A stretch of DNA of 64,000 nucleotides from Helianthus annuus. Taxonomy: Eukaryota > Streptophyta > Magnoliopsida > Asterales > Asteraceae. Under the pieces are notes generated by a model. That model saw only the letters and a program-made list of their open reading frames with translations, was not told the DNA's origin and searched no databases. Positions 10,560 through 22,920 of the stretch are shown piece after piece (within the stretch, counting starts at the first letter, position 1; every line of letters starts with the position of its first letter). The stretch is taken from the NCBI RefSeq assembly GCF_002127325.2, contig NC_035433.2:126591695-126655694 (forward strand), given 5' to 3'. Position numbers and translations under genes: made by a program.

Positions 10560-11882
10560 GTGTATATGATTTCGGTAATCATTAACACTAAAAGCAAGGA
10601 ACTTAAGGAAATTCCGGTAGTATCAGAATACTCTGATGTATTTCCAGAAGAGCTACCTGGATTACCACCAGATAGGGAAGTAGAATTTAGAATTCATCTA
10701 ATTCCTGGAACTGCACCAATAGCCAAGGCACCTTATCGGCTAGCACCCACCGAAATGTTAGAACTGAAAATGCAGTTAGATGAATTACCAAACAAAGGAT
10801 TCATACAACCTAGTTCATCCCCTTGGGGAGCACCAGTGTTGTTCGTGAAAAAGAAGGACGCTTCGATGCGAATGTGTATATTATAAAGAATTGAATAAAG
10901 TTACCATCAAGAATCGATACCCATTACCTAGGATTGATGATCTTTTCGATCAACTACAGGGAGCTAGATATTTCTCTAAGCTTGACTTGCGCTCCGGATA
11001 TCATCAGAAGAAGACATACCTAAAACTGCTTTCAGGACTAGGTATGGACACTACGAGTTTACAATCATGCCGTTTGGATTAGCGAATGCCCCTGCAGCAT
11101 TCATGGACATGATGAATCGGATTTGTAAGCCGTATTTGGATAAATTTGTAATTGTCTTCATCGACGATATACTTATTTACGCCAAAAACCAGGACGAGCA
11201 TTGTGAGCACCTACATGCACTCTTAACTCTGTTAAGAAAGGAAAAGCTTTACGCCAAATTCTCAAAGTGTGAATTTTGGCTATAGGAAGTGCAATTTTTA
11301 GGTCACATGGTGAATCACGAAGGTATTCACGTAGATCCCTCCAAGATAGAAGCAATCACAAATTGGAAGGTCCCTTAATCAGCAACCGAAGTTCGAAGTT
11401 TTCTAGGATTAGCGGGATATTATAGGCGCTTCATTAGAGACTTTTCTAAAATAGCTGTTCCATGAACTAAGCTAACCTGTAAAACAGTTAAGTTTGAATG
11501 GGGACCCAATCAAGAAGAAGCCTTTAGGATCTTAAAGCAAAGGTTAACAAATGCCCCAATTCTTGCTTTACCTGAAGGGTCAGAAGATTTTGAAGTCTAC
11601 TGCGATGCTTCTAAGCTAGGGTTTGGATGTGTGCTAATGCAACGCAAAAAGGTAATTGCGTATGCATCACGACAGTTGAAAAAGCACGAGGAAAATTATA
11701 CGACTCATGACTTAGAATTAGGAGCCATAATTTTTGCCCTTAAGATTTGGAGACATTGTCTGTACGGAAGTAAGTTTACTGTCTATACAGATCATAAGAG
11801 TTTGAGGAACATATTCGGGTAAAAAGAATTAAACATGAGACAAAGAAGATGGATGGAAATTTTAAGTGATTACGACTGTGAT
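10560..11882 (+). pseudogene. RT and RNase H of element B, 5' part (frameshifted)
   Basis: It continues the gag-protease frame: [19 protein letters not shown], then [20 protein letters not shown], the start of a Ty3/gypsy RT. A frameshift at about 10885 moves it to a second frame ([27 protein letters not shown]), and another shift restores the first at about 11060 ([13 protein letters not shown]). The catalytic motif is VFIDD (about 11155). RNase H is seen as [15 protein letters not shown] and YTDHKSLR. Extra stops lie at 11283, about 11376, about 11463 and 11820. The reading ends at SDYDCD, where element C is inserted. Confidence 0.88.
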
Positions 11883-14800
11883 TGTAACACCTCGAAAATT
11901 CATGTCCAATAATATATCGACACGTGTTATGGACTTAAAACGTGTAAAGGATTACTTTAAAGGGACTAAAGTTGACAAACAAAGAATCTACGTGTGTAAA
12001 AGGATCCAAAGTGTCAACAATGGATAAATGTACCCTTATATAGCCCTACACGACGTTTATACCCTTAAACGAATAATTCATGGATCATACGAAGCTAATT
12101 ATGGAAGAAAGTGAGAAATTACAAACTGCAGGGGGTTAAATGTGTCAACATGTTTAAAGTATACCTCTGAGTGACCTTTTAGCAAACCCGAAGCTTTGTA
12201 ATGATAAATTATGCTCATGAGAATAAGTGATAAAAATTTCACAAGGTTTCGATAAAATATGAGGAAGTTATGACAACATTCGTATACGAGGGGTTAAAAG
12301 CATCAACGTTGAAATTTAAGGCCTTACGGGTGATCACAAAGTTAACCGAGGACTTAACGATGTTTGGTTATGCCTTGGAGCCCTTAAAAGTCAAGTTAGA
12401 GGGCCAAAAGTGCAAGAAACAAAGTTAAAACCACGTTTAAAAGGTGCAGGGACTAAAAGTGTCAAGATTGAAACTTGTTTTGCTGATATGTTGGGTGGTA
12501 GCGTAGCGCCACGGACTCCCCCTATTGCCGTCGCGCGTGGCGACAGCCTCATTGAGCTGCAGCTTGTTCTTGGAGGACCTTTCTTGCAAATTCTTGGTGT
12601 GGGCATCAAGTTATCACCTCTCCAAGCAAATGATAGCTGTCCTTAAACACTTGTATGGCCAGGATTTGATGCTTGGGGGCTACACAACCACTTGGGATGA
12701 TCCTATGAGTCCCCCACAACTATAAATAGCCCCTTTAGTGCAGCCATTTCACGTGCTCATTCAAACCATTCACTCTTATCTCACTTGTTCTTGTGTTCCT
12801 GATCATTTTTGGAGTTGGAAAGCATTAGGAGAAGACTAAGAAGTGTAGAAAAGATAGCAAGGACCTTATGTAAGAGTTTAATCCCTGCTTAGTCCATTTT
12901 ATTAGCTTATAGATCAAAAAGTCAAACCGTCGTAATTAAGATTTGACTTCGTCATTAATCTTAATTTGTCCAGTCAAATTTCAATTTGAAAGTACCTATG
13001 AGTTGGTAATTATGTGGGCAATAAACCCTTAAAAGGGTATTCTCTGATTCCCACTTTTAGTAGGTCAATTGTCGGGTCAAATTTGATTATTAAAAAGTCA
13101 ACAGAAAGCTTAGTTTCAAATAAATGCATAATTAGCAATATAGAAGCTATGCAACCTGTTTTGTCATTAATATAACTTGGTAATTGATGTAAGAACATGT
13201 CTAAACATGTTCAACTCGACAATTTTCAGTTTAAGCTCGGTTCGGAACCGAAAGTCGCAAAAGTAGACTTTTGTTTTGACTTTCAGCTCTGACCCATTAG
13301 AGCATAGTTTAGAAATGTCTTAGAGCTTTATTACGACCAAGTTACCTATAGGTATAACCCTCTGAGATTATACAACTTGGTTCATTAGTTATCCGATTCT
13401 TATGCATGATTCCGTTAAATACTTAAATGTTGACTATTATGCCCTTTTCACCTTAAAATGTGATTTTTGAAAAAGTGAAAGAATAGAAACCTTCACTACT
13501 AATTTATAAACTTGTCCCTAAAATTTGACATCAGTTTGAGGTCTAGATTAGGAGTTATGCTCATTAGCGTAAATGAGAAGCTTTTTAGTAATTAAACCTC
13601 ATAATTAGCATATAGCCTATCTAAACCCAATTTTTGATACCAAACTTATTACCCACTGATTTAATATAATATTTTGGGATTTTTGAAGATTTTTATTTAT
13701 TTTTAGGCTGAGCATAACTTAGAATTCTAAGCTTGATTTGGTAATTGCCGGTTTTGCCCTTTTGGGCTATAAAATGAGTTTTACAAATCCTTTTGATACC
13801 AAACCTTTTTCTACTGATCTAATATTATAAATAAAGTATTTTGAGCCTTCTGGAGTAATAAAAATATCAGCTTTCCTTTAAGAACCCGGAAATGGCTCCA
13901 AATCGCCTTTTTAAGCGTTTTTAACGCATAGTACGTATTAAAACTATTTTAAACATATAAGGTTTGATGCCTACTGATATTTTTAGTAAATATTTATACA
14001 GTAAGCAAAAGTTTTAAACTCAGATTCCCGGTTTTAACCTTTTAAGCTTATGTGAAATTACCAAAATGCCCCCGCGGTGCATAGTTTGGTTATAATTGAT
14101 AAATTTCACATGTATGCAATACTCTACTGTTATAACTTATTAAACTAAGTATTTTTACTGATTATATCAGACCTGTAACTCAGATTACTATTTAAACTCT
14201 TTTATAACCTTTAAAATGACCAAAATGCCCATACGAGGCATAGTTTGAGTTTAAATTCGTTTTGGGCATAATAGAAGATATCTTACTGATATCACAACAT
14301 ATTTCAGGCATATTAACTTAGAAAACTTGTATATGACTCTTATGGTTACTCGTTACGCACTTTTCGCGTTCGGATCGGCTTATGTAACTAGTTTGCATAT
14401 ATTAGCCGAAACGGGTCAAACCATAACATTTTTGTCTCAAAATTCAGAATGTGTTTAAGTTACCCATATTAAACAAGCATACAAGCTTGTCGGGTCAAAA
14501 CCACATTCTAAACCGGTCTTCGCTTTATCATGCGTTTGAACCGTATCTTCCTTTTGAAAACTAACCGGTCTAAGTCTAGGCTTAATTAAAGACCCGTTAG
14601 GATTCTAATAGGTTATTAAAAACCTTCTTTCCAGATTAGGAGCCTAGTAAAAGCTACGTGCACTTGCTGTATTTGATTAATACTTTGCTCAGGTAAATAC
14701 TCTTAACTTATTTTCCCTATACGGGCTTGGGATACGGTACTATAAAAGTACCGCTTGGTCGGGTGTGTAGTCATTTAAATCGGATTGTGATTGATGTATT

Positions 14801-15503
14801 TACATGACCCGTTTAATATGTATTATTTGGTGTATGGCCTTTGGGGGTTAAATGACCATGTCCCGGATATCCTTGGCATCATTCAAAGAAATGGCCACGA
14901 CCTAAGCACGGGGTGTAGGCATACACCTGACAGCTGCATATGTAAAAACTGGTAGCCCACTTAAAGGAATCAGCCTTGTGGGTATTATACCTGTGGCGTG
15001 TCAGTTAATCTAGACCGGCCCTACAAACCGGCCCAGATGGATGACAAATAAGTAAAACTGTATACAAGAATATTTTTAAATAATTGTCCCAAGTTATAAA
15101 AGATATTTTTGCCGAAGTGCATTCAAATCAATTTTCAAACTCTTTTCAAAATGAGTCAGTTAAGTTGTATTTACCAGTGTAAACTGACGTATTTTCCAAA
15201 AAAAGGCTAAGTGCAGGTACTATACGTAATAGGCTGGCTACTCCAGGCATCAATAATCAAGTCTCGCAAGCTCTAGATGTCAAAGTCTGTTGAACAGTTT
15301 TCCTTTTTATTTGATCCTCCTGTGGATCTATTTCGACTGTTTTGTGATACTTAATATTACAATTTCTTCAGTTGAAATAAAATCTATCTTTTGCTTCTGC
15401 TGTGCATTTATAATTTGTGTTGTTTGACTATGATGATATCAACTACGTCACGATACTCCCCACCGGACCCACCGGTAATACGCGAAAATATCGGGGTGTG
15501 ACA
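11883..15503 (+). repeat. 5' LTR of element C (about 3.6 kb)
   Basis: The start is fixed by the target duplication and TG; the end by TGTGACA and the primer site. Its last 868 bp (14636-15503) equal 18365-19232 in length. A TATA box lies at 12721. The length is large for an LTR, so an undetected insertion inside it cannot be excluded. The region has no coding content; several GGTATT/TTTTGACC-rich passages recur loosely. Confidence 0.8.
12721..12728 (+). promoter_or_regulatory. TATA box in element C 5' LTR
   Basis: TATAAATA followed by GCCCC, about 840 bp into the LTR; a likely retroelement promoter. Confidence 0.65.
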
Positions 15504-15506
15504 GGT

Positions 15507-15519
15507 TGGTATCAGAGCC
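15507..15519 (+). other. Primer binding site of element C (tRNA-Met)
   Basis: TGGTATCAGAGCC starts three bases after the LTR end. Confidence 0.9.
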
Positions 15520-16466
15520 AACACTGAGTGAATTAAACACTAGCCTTTTGTGTTTAATCTTAGTTACACAATTGCACATTCTTTGATTCTCGAGTCTAGA
15601 CAAAGAACTTAGGACTAATCCTAATTCGTTTTATTTTGTCCTTATTTGTTTCCTTTGTTATTTTTCTGATTAGCCCCTGCATGGGCAAGTCATTTCAGAT
15701 AGAAGTCCCGTTTAGGGCAACCATGTACTTGTTAAATTTTAATGGAACAGTTTGATTTAAAATAACATTCCTATTATAAGATCTGCCATTATAATTAAAT
15801 GGTAAAATCTAAAAAGGACAAGACCTAGCCATATGTCACCTTAAGACAGGGCCAAGATGGTAGTTCCACAATTAGATTCAGATCCTTGTTAACATCTCAA
15901 TCTAGGATTGTTCTGTGTTAAATATTAAAAAAGATCTTAAAGGTAAAACCTAGCCTAAATGTCGTTGCAGACATGACCAAGATGGTAAAACCTATTCAAA
16001 AGATTCAAATCCTTGTTAACATCTGAAACATGTTAACACTCTTGGCAAAATGTGATTCGATAAAATCGCATAAATCATCTTTAAATTGGGTTATTCCAAT
16101 CTTCCCTTATTTAAAATAATCATCCCTTAAGGGTGAAGTTCCCACGGGCTATAATTAACATCCTCTGGGACTAAAGACAGTGGTAGCCTACAACTCCCTA
16201 TCAAGAAAAGGTAATGAACTTTGATTCAAACCTTAATGCCTCGATTCCATAAAATCTGGGCTTATAAACTAAACTTGTCTACGTGACTAGGCCTTTTGTG
16301 CTATTATTAACTTATAATTTAGGGTTGTGATAAAGATCCTGAATAATTATATACTTAGCAAATTAACAAAAATGGTTCTTAAAACCATGGTTAATAAATC
16401 ATCAAATGCTGAATAAGCTTCTATATAAACCTTGTCCTTATTTCTTTATGTAACAATTAAAGCTAC
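15520..16466 (+). other. Element C untranslated leader
   Basis: Non-coding leader between the primer site and the gag ATG. Two diverged copies of an approximately 120-bp segment lie at about 15800-15905 and 15925-16035; both carry 'agacctagcc/aaacctagcc', 'ccaagatggta' and 'atccttgttaacatct'. Confidence 0.6.
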
Positions 16467-17640
16467 ATGGCTAGGTCGGATGAAGTAAACAGCCATCCGG
16501 TAGAAAATCATGAAAATACTAAGATACATGTGACCGGAGCAGAACTGCAAGCATTGATAGATAATGTTGTTGCGAAAGCTATGGAGCGACAGTATAATGA
16601 ATCTAGTGGGACTCATGTAGAACCTCATCTGTACCCCACTCTAAATATGTCCCTAAAACTCACTCAGAAGCTCACAGCAAGCCACCCTCTACCCAACCTA
16701 AATCTAAGAAAGAGGATGTTCAACATTCCTCAAACCAAAACAGTGTTCCATCCAAGAGGATAGTGTTCGATGATGAACCGCGTACCAAGTCCTGTACCTA
16801 TAAGTACTTTGTTTCCTGCAAACCCCGGGATTTCACTGGGGAGAAAGGGGCAATTGATTGTATGACTTGGTTAGATGAAATGGACACTATTGTTGATATC
16901 AGCGGTTGTGCTGAAAGGGATATAGTGAAGTATGTATCCCAATCATTCAAGGGAGAGGCATTAGCTTGGTGGAAGTCTCTTATTCAAGCTGCTGGGAAGA
17001 TCCCACTCTATAATCTATCATGGGATCAGTTCGTTGCTCTCATTAAAGAGAACTACTGCCCTCAGCATGAGGTTGAAAGGATTGAGTCTGATTTCCTATC
17101 GTTGGTTATGAAAAACCTAGATTGCCAAGCTTATCTTACAAGCCTCAACACGATGTCAAGACTGGTTCCGTATCTGGTAACCCCGGAACCCAAAAGGATT
17201 GCTCGCTTCATTGGGGGTTTAGCCCCAGAGTGTTAAGGCTTCAAGACCTGCTACTTTTAGATCAGCAGCTGATCTATCTCTGTCTCTTATCTTAGATGCG
17301 GTCAGGTTGAGATCGCTAAAGAATTCTGAAGAAGGTAAGAGGAAGCGTGAGGATGATACCTCACGAAGATCTGAGAAGAAGCACAAAGGTAATACGGACC
17401 ACAAGAAAGAGTCTGGGTCCAACAAAGGTAATCAGCGATCAGAGGAAAAGCCAAAGTGCACGACTTGCCAAAAACGCCACTTTGGAAAATGCAGGCTTGA
17501 GACCAAGTCTCAATCAAGACCACCTGCATGTGGGTTATGCAAGTCTAAAGAGCATAAGACTATTGATTGCAAGAAGATTAAAGATGCCACATGTTACAAC
17601 TGCAATGAGAAAGGGCACATTAAGACCAACTGCCCTAAAT
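16467..17640 (+). pseudogene. gag of element C, frameshifted
   Basis: The ATG at 16467 opens MARSDEVNSHPVENHE. A frameshift near 16760 moves to a second frame with the gag core (YFVSCKPRDFTGEKGAIDCM, FKGEALAWWKSL, LSWDQFVALIKENY). A second shift after about 17230 returns to the first frame, which encodes three zinc-knuckle-like clusters: CTTCQKRHFGKC, CGLCKSKEHKTIDC and CYNCNEKGHIKTNC (about 17457-17632). Gag would form the particle and bind RNA. Two shifts make it non-functional as read. Confidence 0.85.
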
Positions 17641-18368
17641 ACGCTAAAAAGCTTGAGGAAGCCAAGAAGACCAATGCAAGGGTCTTCCGGATGGATGCAA
17701 AGGAAGCCGTTCAGGACGACAATGTGATCACAGGTACCTTCCTCATAAATGATGTCTACGCAAGAGTACTTTTTGATTCAGGAGCTGATAAGTCATTCGT
17801 AGACAATAAGTTTTGTGAATTGTTGAAATTGCCTGTTAAAACCTTAAGTGTGAAGTATGAGGTGGAATTAGCTGATGGAACCATAGAAACAGCCTCAACT
17901 GTGTTAGATGGATGTGTTATATCCATTAGGAACCACTCCTTCCCGTTATCCCTACTTCCTTTGAAGTTAGTCGGTTTTGATATAGTTATAGGCATGGATT
18001 GGTTATCTTATAACCAAGCCCAGATCGTCTGCAATAAGAAGCATGTGGTGATTAAGACTCCGTCTGGTGAGTCACTTACCATTCAGGGAGATACCCAATA
18101 TGGACTGCCTGAGCAAGTGTCTATGCTCAAGGCATCTAGATGTTCGAAGAAGGGTTGTGTCATTTATATGGCACAGGTAACTATTAATGAGCAGAAGCCT
18201 AAGGTTGAAGATATTCCCGTCATTTCTGAATACCCTGAAGTTTTCCCTGAAGAACTACCTGGTTTACCACCAGATAGGCAAGTAGAATTCAGAATTGACA
18301 TCATCTCTGGAGCAGCACCTGTTGCGAGAGCGCCTTATAGATTGACACCTGTTGCGAGAGCGCCTTAG
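17641..18368 (+). pseudogene. Protease and truncated RT start of element C
   Basis: In the same frame as the zinc knuckles. The protease has VLFDSGADKSF at about 17767 and GFDIVIGMDWL near 17975, so its active-site Asp is intact. The RT begins with [20 protein letters not shown] and reaches APYRL before a 33-bp-spaced duplication of 'cacctgttgcgagagcgcctt' and a jump into LTR sequence. The polymerase palm, RNase H and integrase are absent, so any retrotransposition would need proteins supplied in trans. Confidence 0.88.
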
Positions 18369-19232
18369 GAGCCCAGTAAAAGCTACGTGCACTTGCTGTA
18401 TTTGATTAATACTTTGCTCAGGTAAATACTCTTAACTTATTTTCCCTATACGGGCTTGGGATACGGTACTAAAAAAGTACTGCTTGGTCGGGTGTGTAGT
18501 CATTTAAATCGGATTGTGATTGATGTATTTACATGACCCGTTTAATATGTATTATTTGGTGTATGGCCTTTTGGGGGTTAAATGACCATGTCCCGGATAT
18601 CCTTGGCATCATTCAAAGAAATGGCCACGACCTAAGCACGGGGTGTAGGCGTACACCCGACAGCTGCATATGTAAAAACTGGTAGCCCACTTAATGGAAT
18701 CAGCCTTGTGGGTATTATACCTGTGGCGTGTCAGTTAATCTAGACCGGCCCTACAAACCGGCCCTGATGGACGACAAATAAGTAAATCTGTATACAAGAA
18801 TATTTTTAAATAATTGTCCCAAGTTATAAAAGATATTTTTTCCGAAGTGCATTCAAATCAATTTTCAAACTCTTTTCAAAATGAGTCAGTTAAGTTGTAT
18901 TTACCAGTGTAAACTGACGTATTTTCCAAAAAAGGCTAAGTGCAGGTACTATACGTAATAGGCTGGCTACTCCAGGCATCAATAATCAAGTCTCGCAAGC
19001 TCTAGATGTCAAAGTCTGTTGAACAGTTTTCCTTTTTATTCGATCCGCATGTGGATCTGTTTCGACTGTTTTGTGATACTTAATATTACAATTTATTCAG
19101 TTGAAATAAAATCTATCTTTTGCTTTCGCTGTGCATTTATAATTTGTGTTGTTTGACTATGATGATATCAACTACGTCACGATACTCCCCACCGGGCCCA
19201 CCGGTAATACGCGAAAATATCGGGGTGTGACA
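18365..19232 (+). repeat. Truncated 3' LTR of element C (last 868 bp)
   Basis: It matches 14636-15503 over its whole length with about 2% differences and ends TGTGACA next to the target duplication. The missing 5' 2.75 kb were lost with the distal pol. Confidence 0.9.
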
Positions 19233-20802
19233 GTGATATTCAATATCATGAAGGAAAGGAAAATGTAGTAGCGGATGCCCTCAGTCGTAAATATCATGAA
19301 AAGCAAAGGCGAGTTCATACTTTAAGATTAAATCTACAGTTAGATTTAATGGAACAACTGAAGCAAGTTCAGGAAACAGCAATCAAAGATGATGCGGAAG
19401 AAATGAAAGGACGAATAAAGGAATTAGAGTAAGGGGCTGATGGAATTTGGAGGTTCCATAAGAAAAGGATTTGGGTACCTAGGCAAGGAAATTTAAGAAA
19501 TAAGATTTTAGAGGAAGCCCATAAATCTAGGTATACGATGCATCATGGTAATAACAAGATGTATCAAGATTTAAGAAATAATTTCTGGTGGATCGGGATG
19601 AAAAAGGACATAGCTAGATATGTTTCTAAGTGTCTAACTTGTTCGCAAGTTAAGGCAGAACACCAGAAACCTTCATGTTTACTTCAATAATTAGAAATGC
19701 CTGTATGGAAATGGGAATTAATAACCATGGATTTTGTTACTAAGCTACCCAAAACAAGGAAGGGTAACGATGCAATCTGGGTAATTGTAGATCGATTAAC
19801 CAAATCATCTCATTTCCTACCAATGAAAGAAACCTTTAGCATGTAGAGATTGGCTAAGTTATACGTAGATGAGGTAGTATCCTTACATGGAGTCCCACTC
19901 TCCATTGTGTCAGATAGGGATAGTCGTTTCACTTCGCAATTTTTGACAAGTTTTCAAGAGGCAATGGGAACACGATGAAATTTAAGTACTGCATACCATC
20001 CGCAGACATATGGACAAAGTGAAAGAACGATTCAAACCCTAGAAGACTTGCTCAGGGCATGTGTAATCGACTTCGGTGGAAATTGGGATGATCACCTACC
20101 GCTAATAGAATTCTCCTATAATAATAGCTATCATACAAGCATCGATGCTGCCCCGTTCGAGGCAGTTTATGAACGAAAGTGTTGAACTCCAGTATGCTGG
20201 GCAGAAATAGGAGAAAGTCAATTATCAGGTCCTGAAATTGTGCAGGAAACCACCGATAAGATAACTCAAATCAAGGAAAGATTGAAAACAGCTCGAGATC
20301 GCCAGAAGGGTTATGCAGACAATCGACGCAAGCCATTAGAATTTTAAGTTGGAGACAAGGTACTCTTGAAAGTTTCGCCATGGAAAGGAGTAGTTCGATT
20401 CAGTAAGAAAAGGGAAGCTAAGTCCAAGGTACATAGGACCATTCACCATTACCCAACGAATAGGACCAGTTGCTTATCAGCTACAACTACTAGAAGAACT
20501 GGCTGGAGTACATGATGTGTTTCATGTATCTAATCTTAAGAAGTGTTTGTCTGATGAATCACTGGTAGTACCTCTTCAAGACGTAGAGGTAAATGAAAAG
20601 TTAAAATTTATTGAGAAACCTCTCCAAATAGAAGACAGAAAGGTCAAACATCTCAAGCACAAGAGATTGGTGCTGGTCAGTAAAGTGGGATTCGAAAAGA
20701 GGACCGGAGTACACATGGGAACTAGAATCAGAAATGAAGCGAAAGTACCCTTACTTGTTCTAGTAAATCTCGAGGACGAGATTTTAAACAAGGTGGGGAG
20801 GG
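19233..20802 (+). pseudogene. RNase H end, integrase and chromodomain-like tail of element B
   Basis: The reading resumes as IQYHEGKENVVADALSRK, the end of RNase H. Integrase has the zinc-binding HHCC region (HKSRYTMHH ... KCLTCSQVK, about 19520-19655) and a D,D-35-E core visible as MDFVTK (about 19730), VSDRDSRF (about 19906) and GQSERT (about 20020). Stops lie near 19430, 19688, 19845, 19976, 20182 and 20345. A frameshift near 20515 moves to the last frame (FHVSNLKKCL ... IEKPLQIEDRKVK), which resembles the chromodomain-type C-terminus of Tekay chromoviruses. It would direct integration into heterochromatin if intact; it is not. Confidence 0.85.
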
Positions 20803-22113
20803 TGTAACAACTCTTTCCAAAATTGTTATTTCTTATTCTAATAATGCACATTAGGAAACCCTAATTGAGACCCCTAAATGATATGGCACGATCCATAATT
20901 TTTAAAATGACCAAAACTAGGATCAGGGCTCCCTAAAACTCAAGGGGGTATCCCCTAATTGATAGTTATCTTTATAAAACGAATGTAAATCACGAAAATT
21001 CGTTAAACTTGATTCACCCAGGCTATTCTAGACACGAGGCTACCCTAGCCTAAACTGGTCGCCGTCGCGACACGCGCCAGAGGCTAGGGTGCCTGGAGCG
21101 ACACGCGGGGGAGGTCAAAATCCAGTATAAAACCCAGGGGTTTGGCACTTGCATGGGGTGACTGTTTCGACGTAAAAATTCATTTCGTGTGTTAAGTTGT
21201 GCTCTGATCTTTCCAATTTCACTCAAAAGTCCCGAATCTCTGCTGCGACAACAGGGTAATAACTCGATCACTGCTACGATACAATGTTCGATCGATTAAA
21301 ACCAATCCGATGGATGTTTAAGTGCTGCCTGAATACGCGATATACTTTGTCATTAGTCGTGACGGTTTCGATCTCGTGAAATTATCGTAAATGTTGAATT
21401 AAGTTACTAACCTAGTTTCGTTTGCATTGTTATATTTAAACTAGGTTACCAAGCTTAATCAGTAGGCAAACTCTGTTCAGTTAAACTTGTAATGTGAGTC
21501 ATTCTCCTTTTATCTAATTGCTTTACAAAACCCTAAATGTTTTCCAGTTATACTTTGCAGTGATTAAGTCTTTGCTAATCTTTAATTCCTGGCAGTAAGT
21601 GGGGGTTTTGTGCACATTACTACTAATGATTTATCACTTTAGGTGGGCGAGCCTAATTAGTGTTATGTCCACAGTCATAGATCCGATCGAGTGACAACTG
21701 AACCAGCTAATTATAAGATAGGGGCAAATGTGAAAACTCTTAATGTTGTAAATTGTAACAATGTGTCATTTTGTGCAAATTGAATAACTCGCCAGTATTT
21801 CCCCACTGATAAAATATTTTTAAACATGTTTCAGGTGATTTACTATGAACAAGGAAAAGTGCCGTGTAGCACTACCAGCTTGGATAAAGTGGCTCAGTAA
21901 ATAAATAAACATGCTTTTGTAATCAGGGGATTTCCCAGTGAAATTCCTTTTTTATAAATTACGGGGTTTGTCCCAAAACTTGAAATAAAATAAAAGGGGT
22001 GTTTTCCGTTTAAACGATCCCGTTAACAAATTCCGCTGCCAATTTAAATACCAATACCATGGGTTTCTGTCCCGCGGCTTCCGAACCGGGAAACTGGGTC
22101 GGGGGCCGTGACA
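20803..22113 (+). repeat. 3' LTR of element B (1311 bp)
   Basis: Begins TGTAACAACTC after a purine-rich tract (aaggtggggaggg) and ends CCGTGACA. It matches 6525-7832 with about 5% differences over the first 300 bp compared. Confidence 0.93.
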
Positions 22114-22920
22114 TAAGGCAACCACAATACACACTTGAAGACTTGATGAAGACACTCTTATACCACAATCGAAACGACTCACCAAAATAGGGGTGATTCC
22201 CGCATTTGGTGGCGACTTTCAATCCGCTATATTTGTTATTTTGCACGAAATTCACCATCAAGTCAGGAGTGATATCCATATCTTGATAGGAGTTTCCATT
22301 TCATATTCTAGTGGATCCTTATCGACAACTCGCGATTTTATCTGGTAACGTTCGATAAGTACCAACCACACTAGGGTATGATGTTATCAAGCTAGGGGTG
22401 AAACCCGCATCTTGATAACTAGTCCCACTTTTCGATTTTCAATCTCGCCAAAGTTTCGATTTCCCAGTCGACTAGGGACGTGTAGTAACTGGAAGGGCAA
22501 ATACTGTCAATCTTTTCTCGACGAGATATTTGCCTATTAGGCCAAAGCACGTCTCCCTAACTCGAAAGGACTTTGATACTTTGAAATAGTCTTAGTTACA
22601 TTCCGTGACAATCCAATTTTTACTTTAATTCTCTTTTATGTCACCTCAATTTTAATGTGTTTTACATTTGTACGTTATTTCATTTCAACGCTGGAGACAT
22701 GAATCGCACTTTCCTCGCAATCTAAAACAATAATAATCTCTCGTGAACAAATTAAATTTACAATTCTTTTATCATTATTTGTTATACAACATGAATTCTT
22801 GTTATGCTATGTGAACTACTTGAAACATTTACGTGCTATGTGATGCATTACATGATACAAACAAATTTAACAAAACATTATGACCAAGTCTCATCCATTC
22901 TCCTGATTTTGAATCTCTAG
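22114..22920 (+). other. Element A leader resumed after element B
   Basis: Non-coding leader leading to the gag ATG of element A. Phrases of the type 'aggggtgaxxcccgcat' recur (near 22187, 22267 and 22395), showing internal repetition. No gene is seen. Confidence 0.6.

Larger units (their letters stand above)
11883..19232 (+). mobile_element. Element C: Ty3/gypsy inserted in element B, internally deleted
   Basis: It starts TGTAACACC at 11883 and ends GTGTGACA at 19232, flanked by perfect 5-bp duplications GTGAT (11878-11882 and 19233-19237). The element B RNase H reading resumes directly after it. The 5' LTR ends at 15503 and a tRNA-Met primer site follows. Gag, zinc knuckles, protease and the first residues of RT are present, then the sequence jumps at about 18365 into the last 868 bp of the LTR. 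RT, RNase H, integrase and about 2.75 kb of the 3' LTR are missing. The shared 868 bp differ by about 2%, making it the youngest of the nest. Confidence 0.93.
6525..22113 (+). mobile_element. Element B: Ty3/gypsy (Tekay-like chromovirus) inserted in element A leader
   Basis: Two LTRs beginning TGTAACAACTC and ending CCGTGACA bound the element (6525-7832 and 20803-22113). Flanks are TAGGG (6520-6524) and TAAGG (22114-22118), a 4-of-5 target duplication match. A tRNA-Met primer site follows the 5' LTR. Coding order is an extra upstream ORF, gag with zinc knuckles, protease, RT, RNase H, integrase and a chromodomain-like tail. Element C interrupts it at 11883-19232. Over the first 300 bp the LTRs differ by about 5%, mostly transitions. 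Many in-frame stops make it non-functional. Confidence 0.93.
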
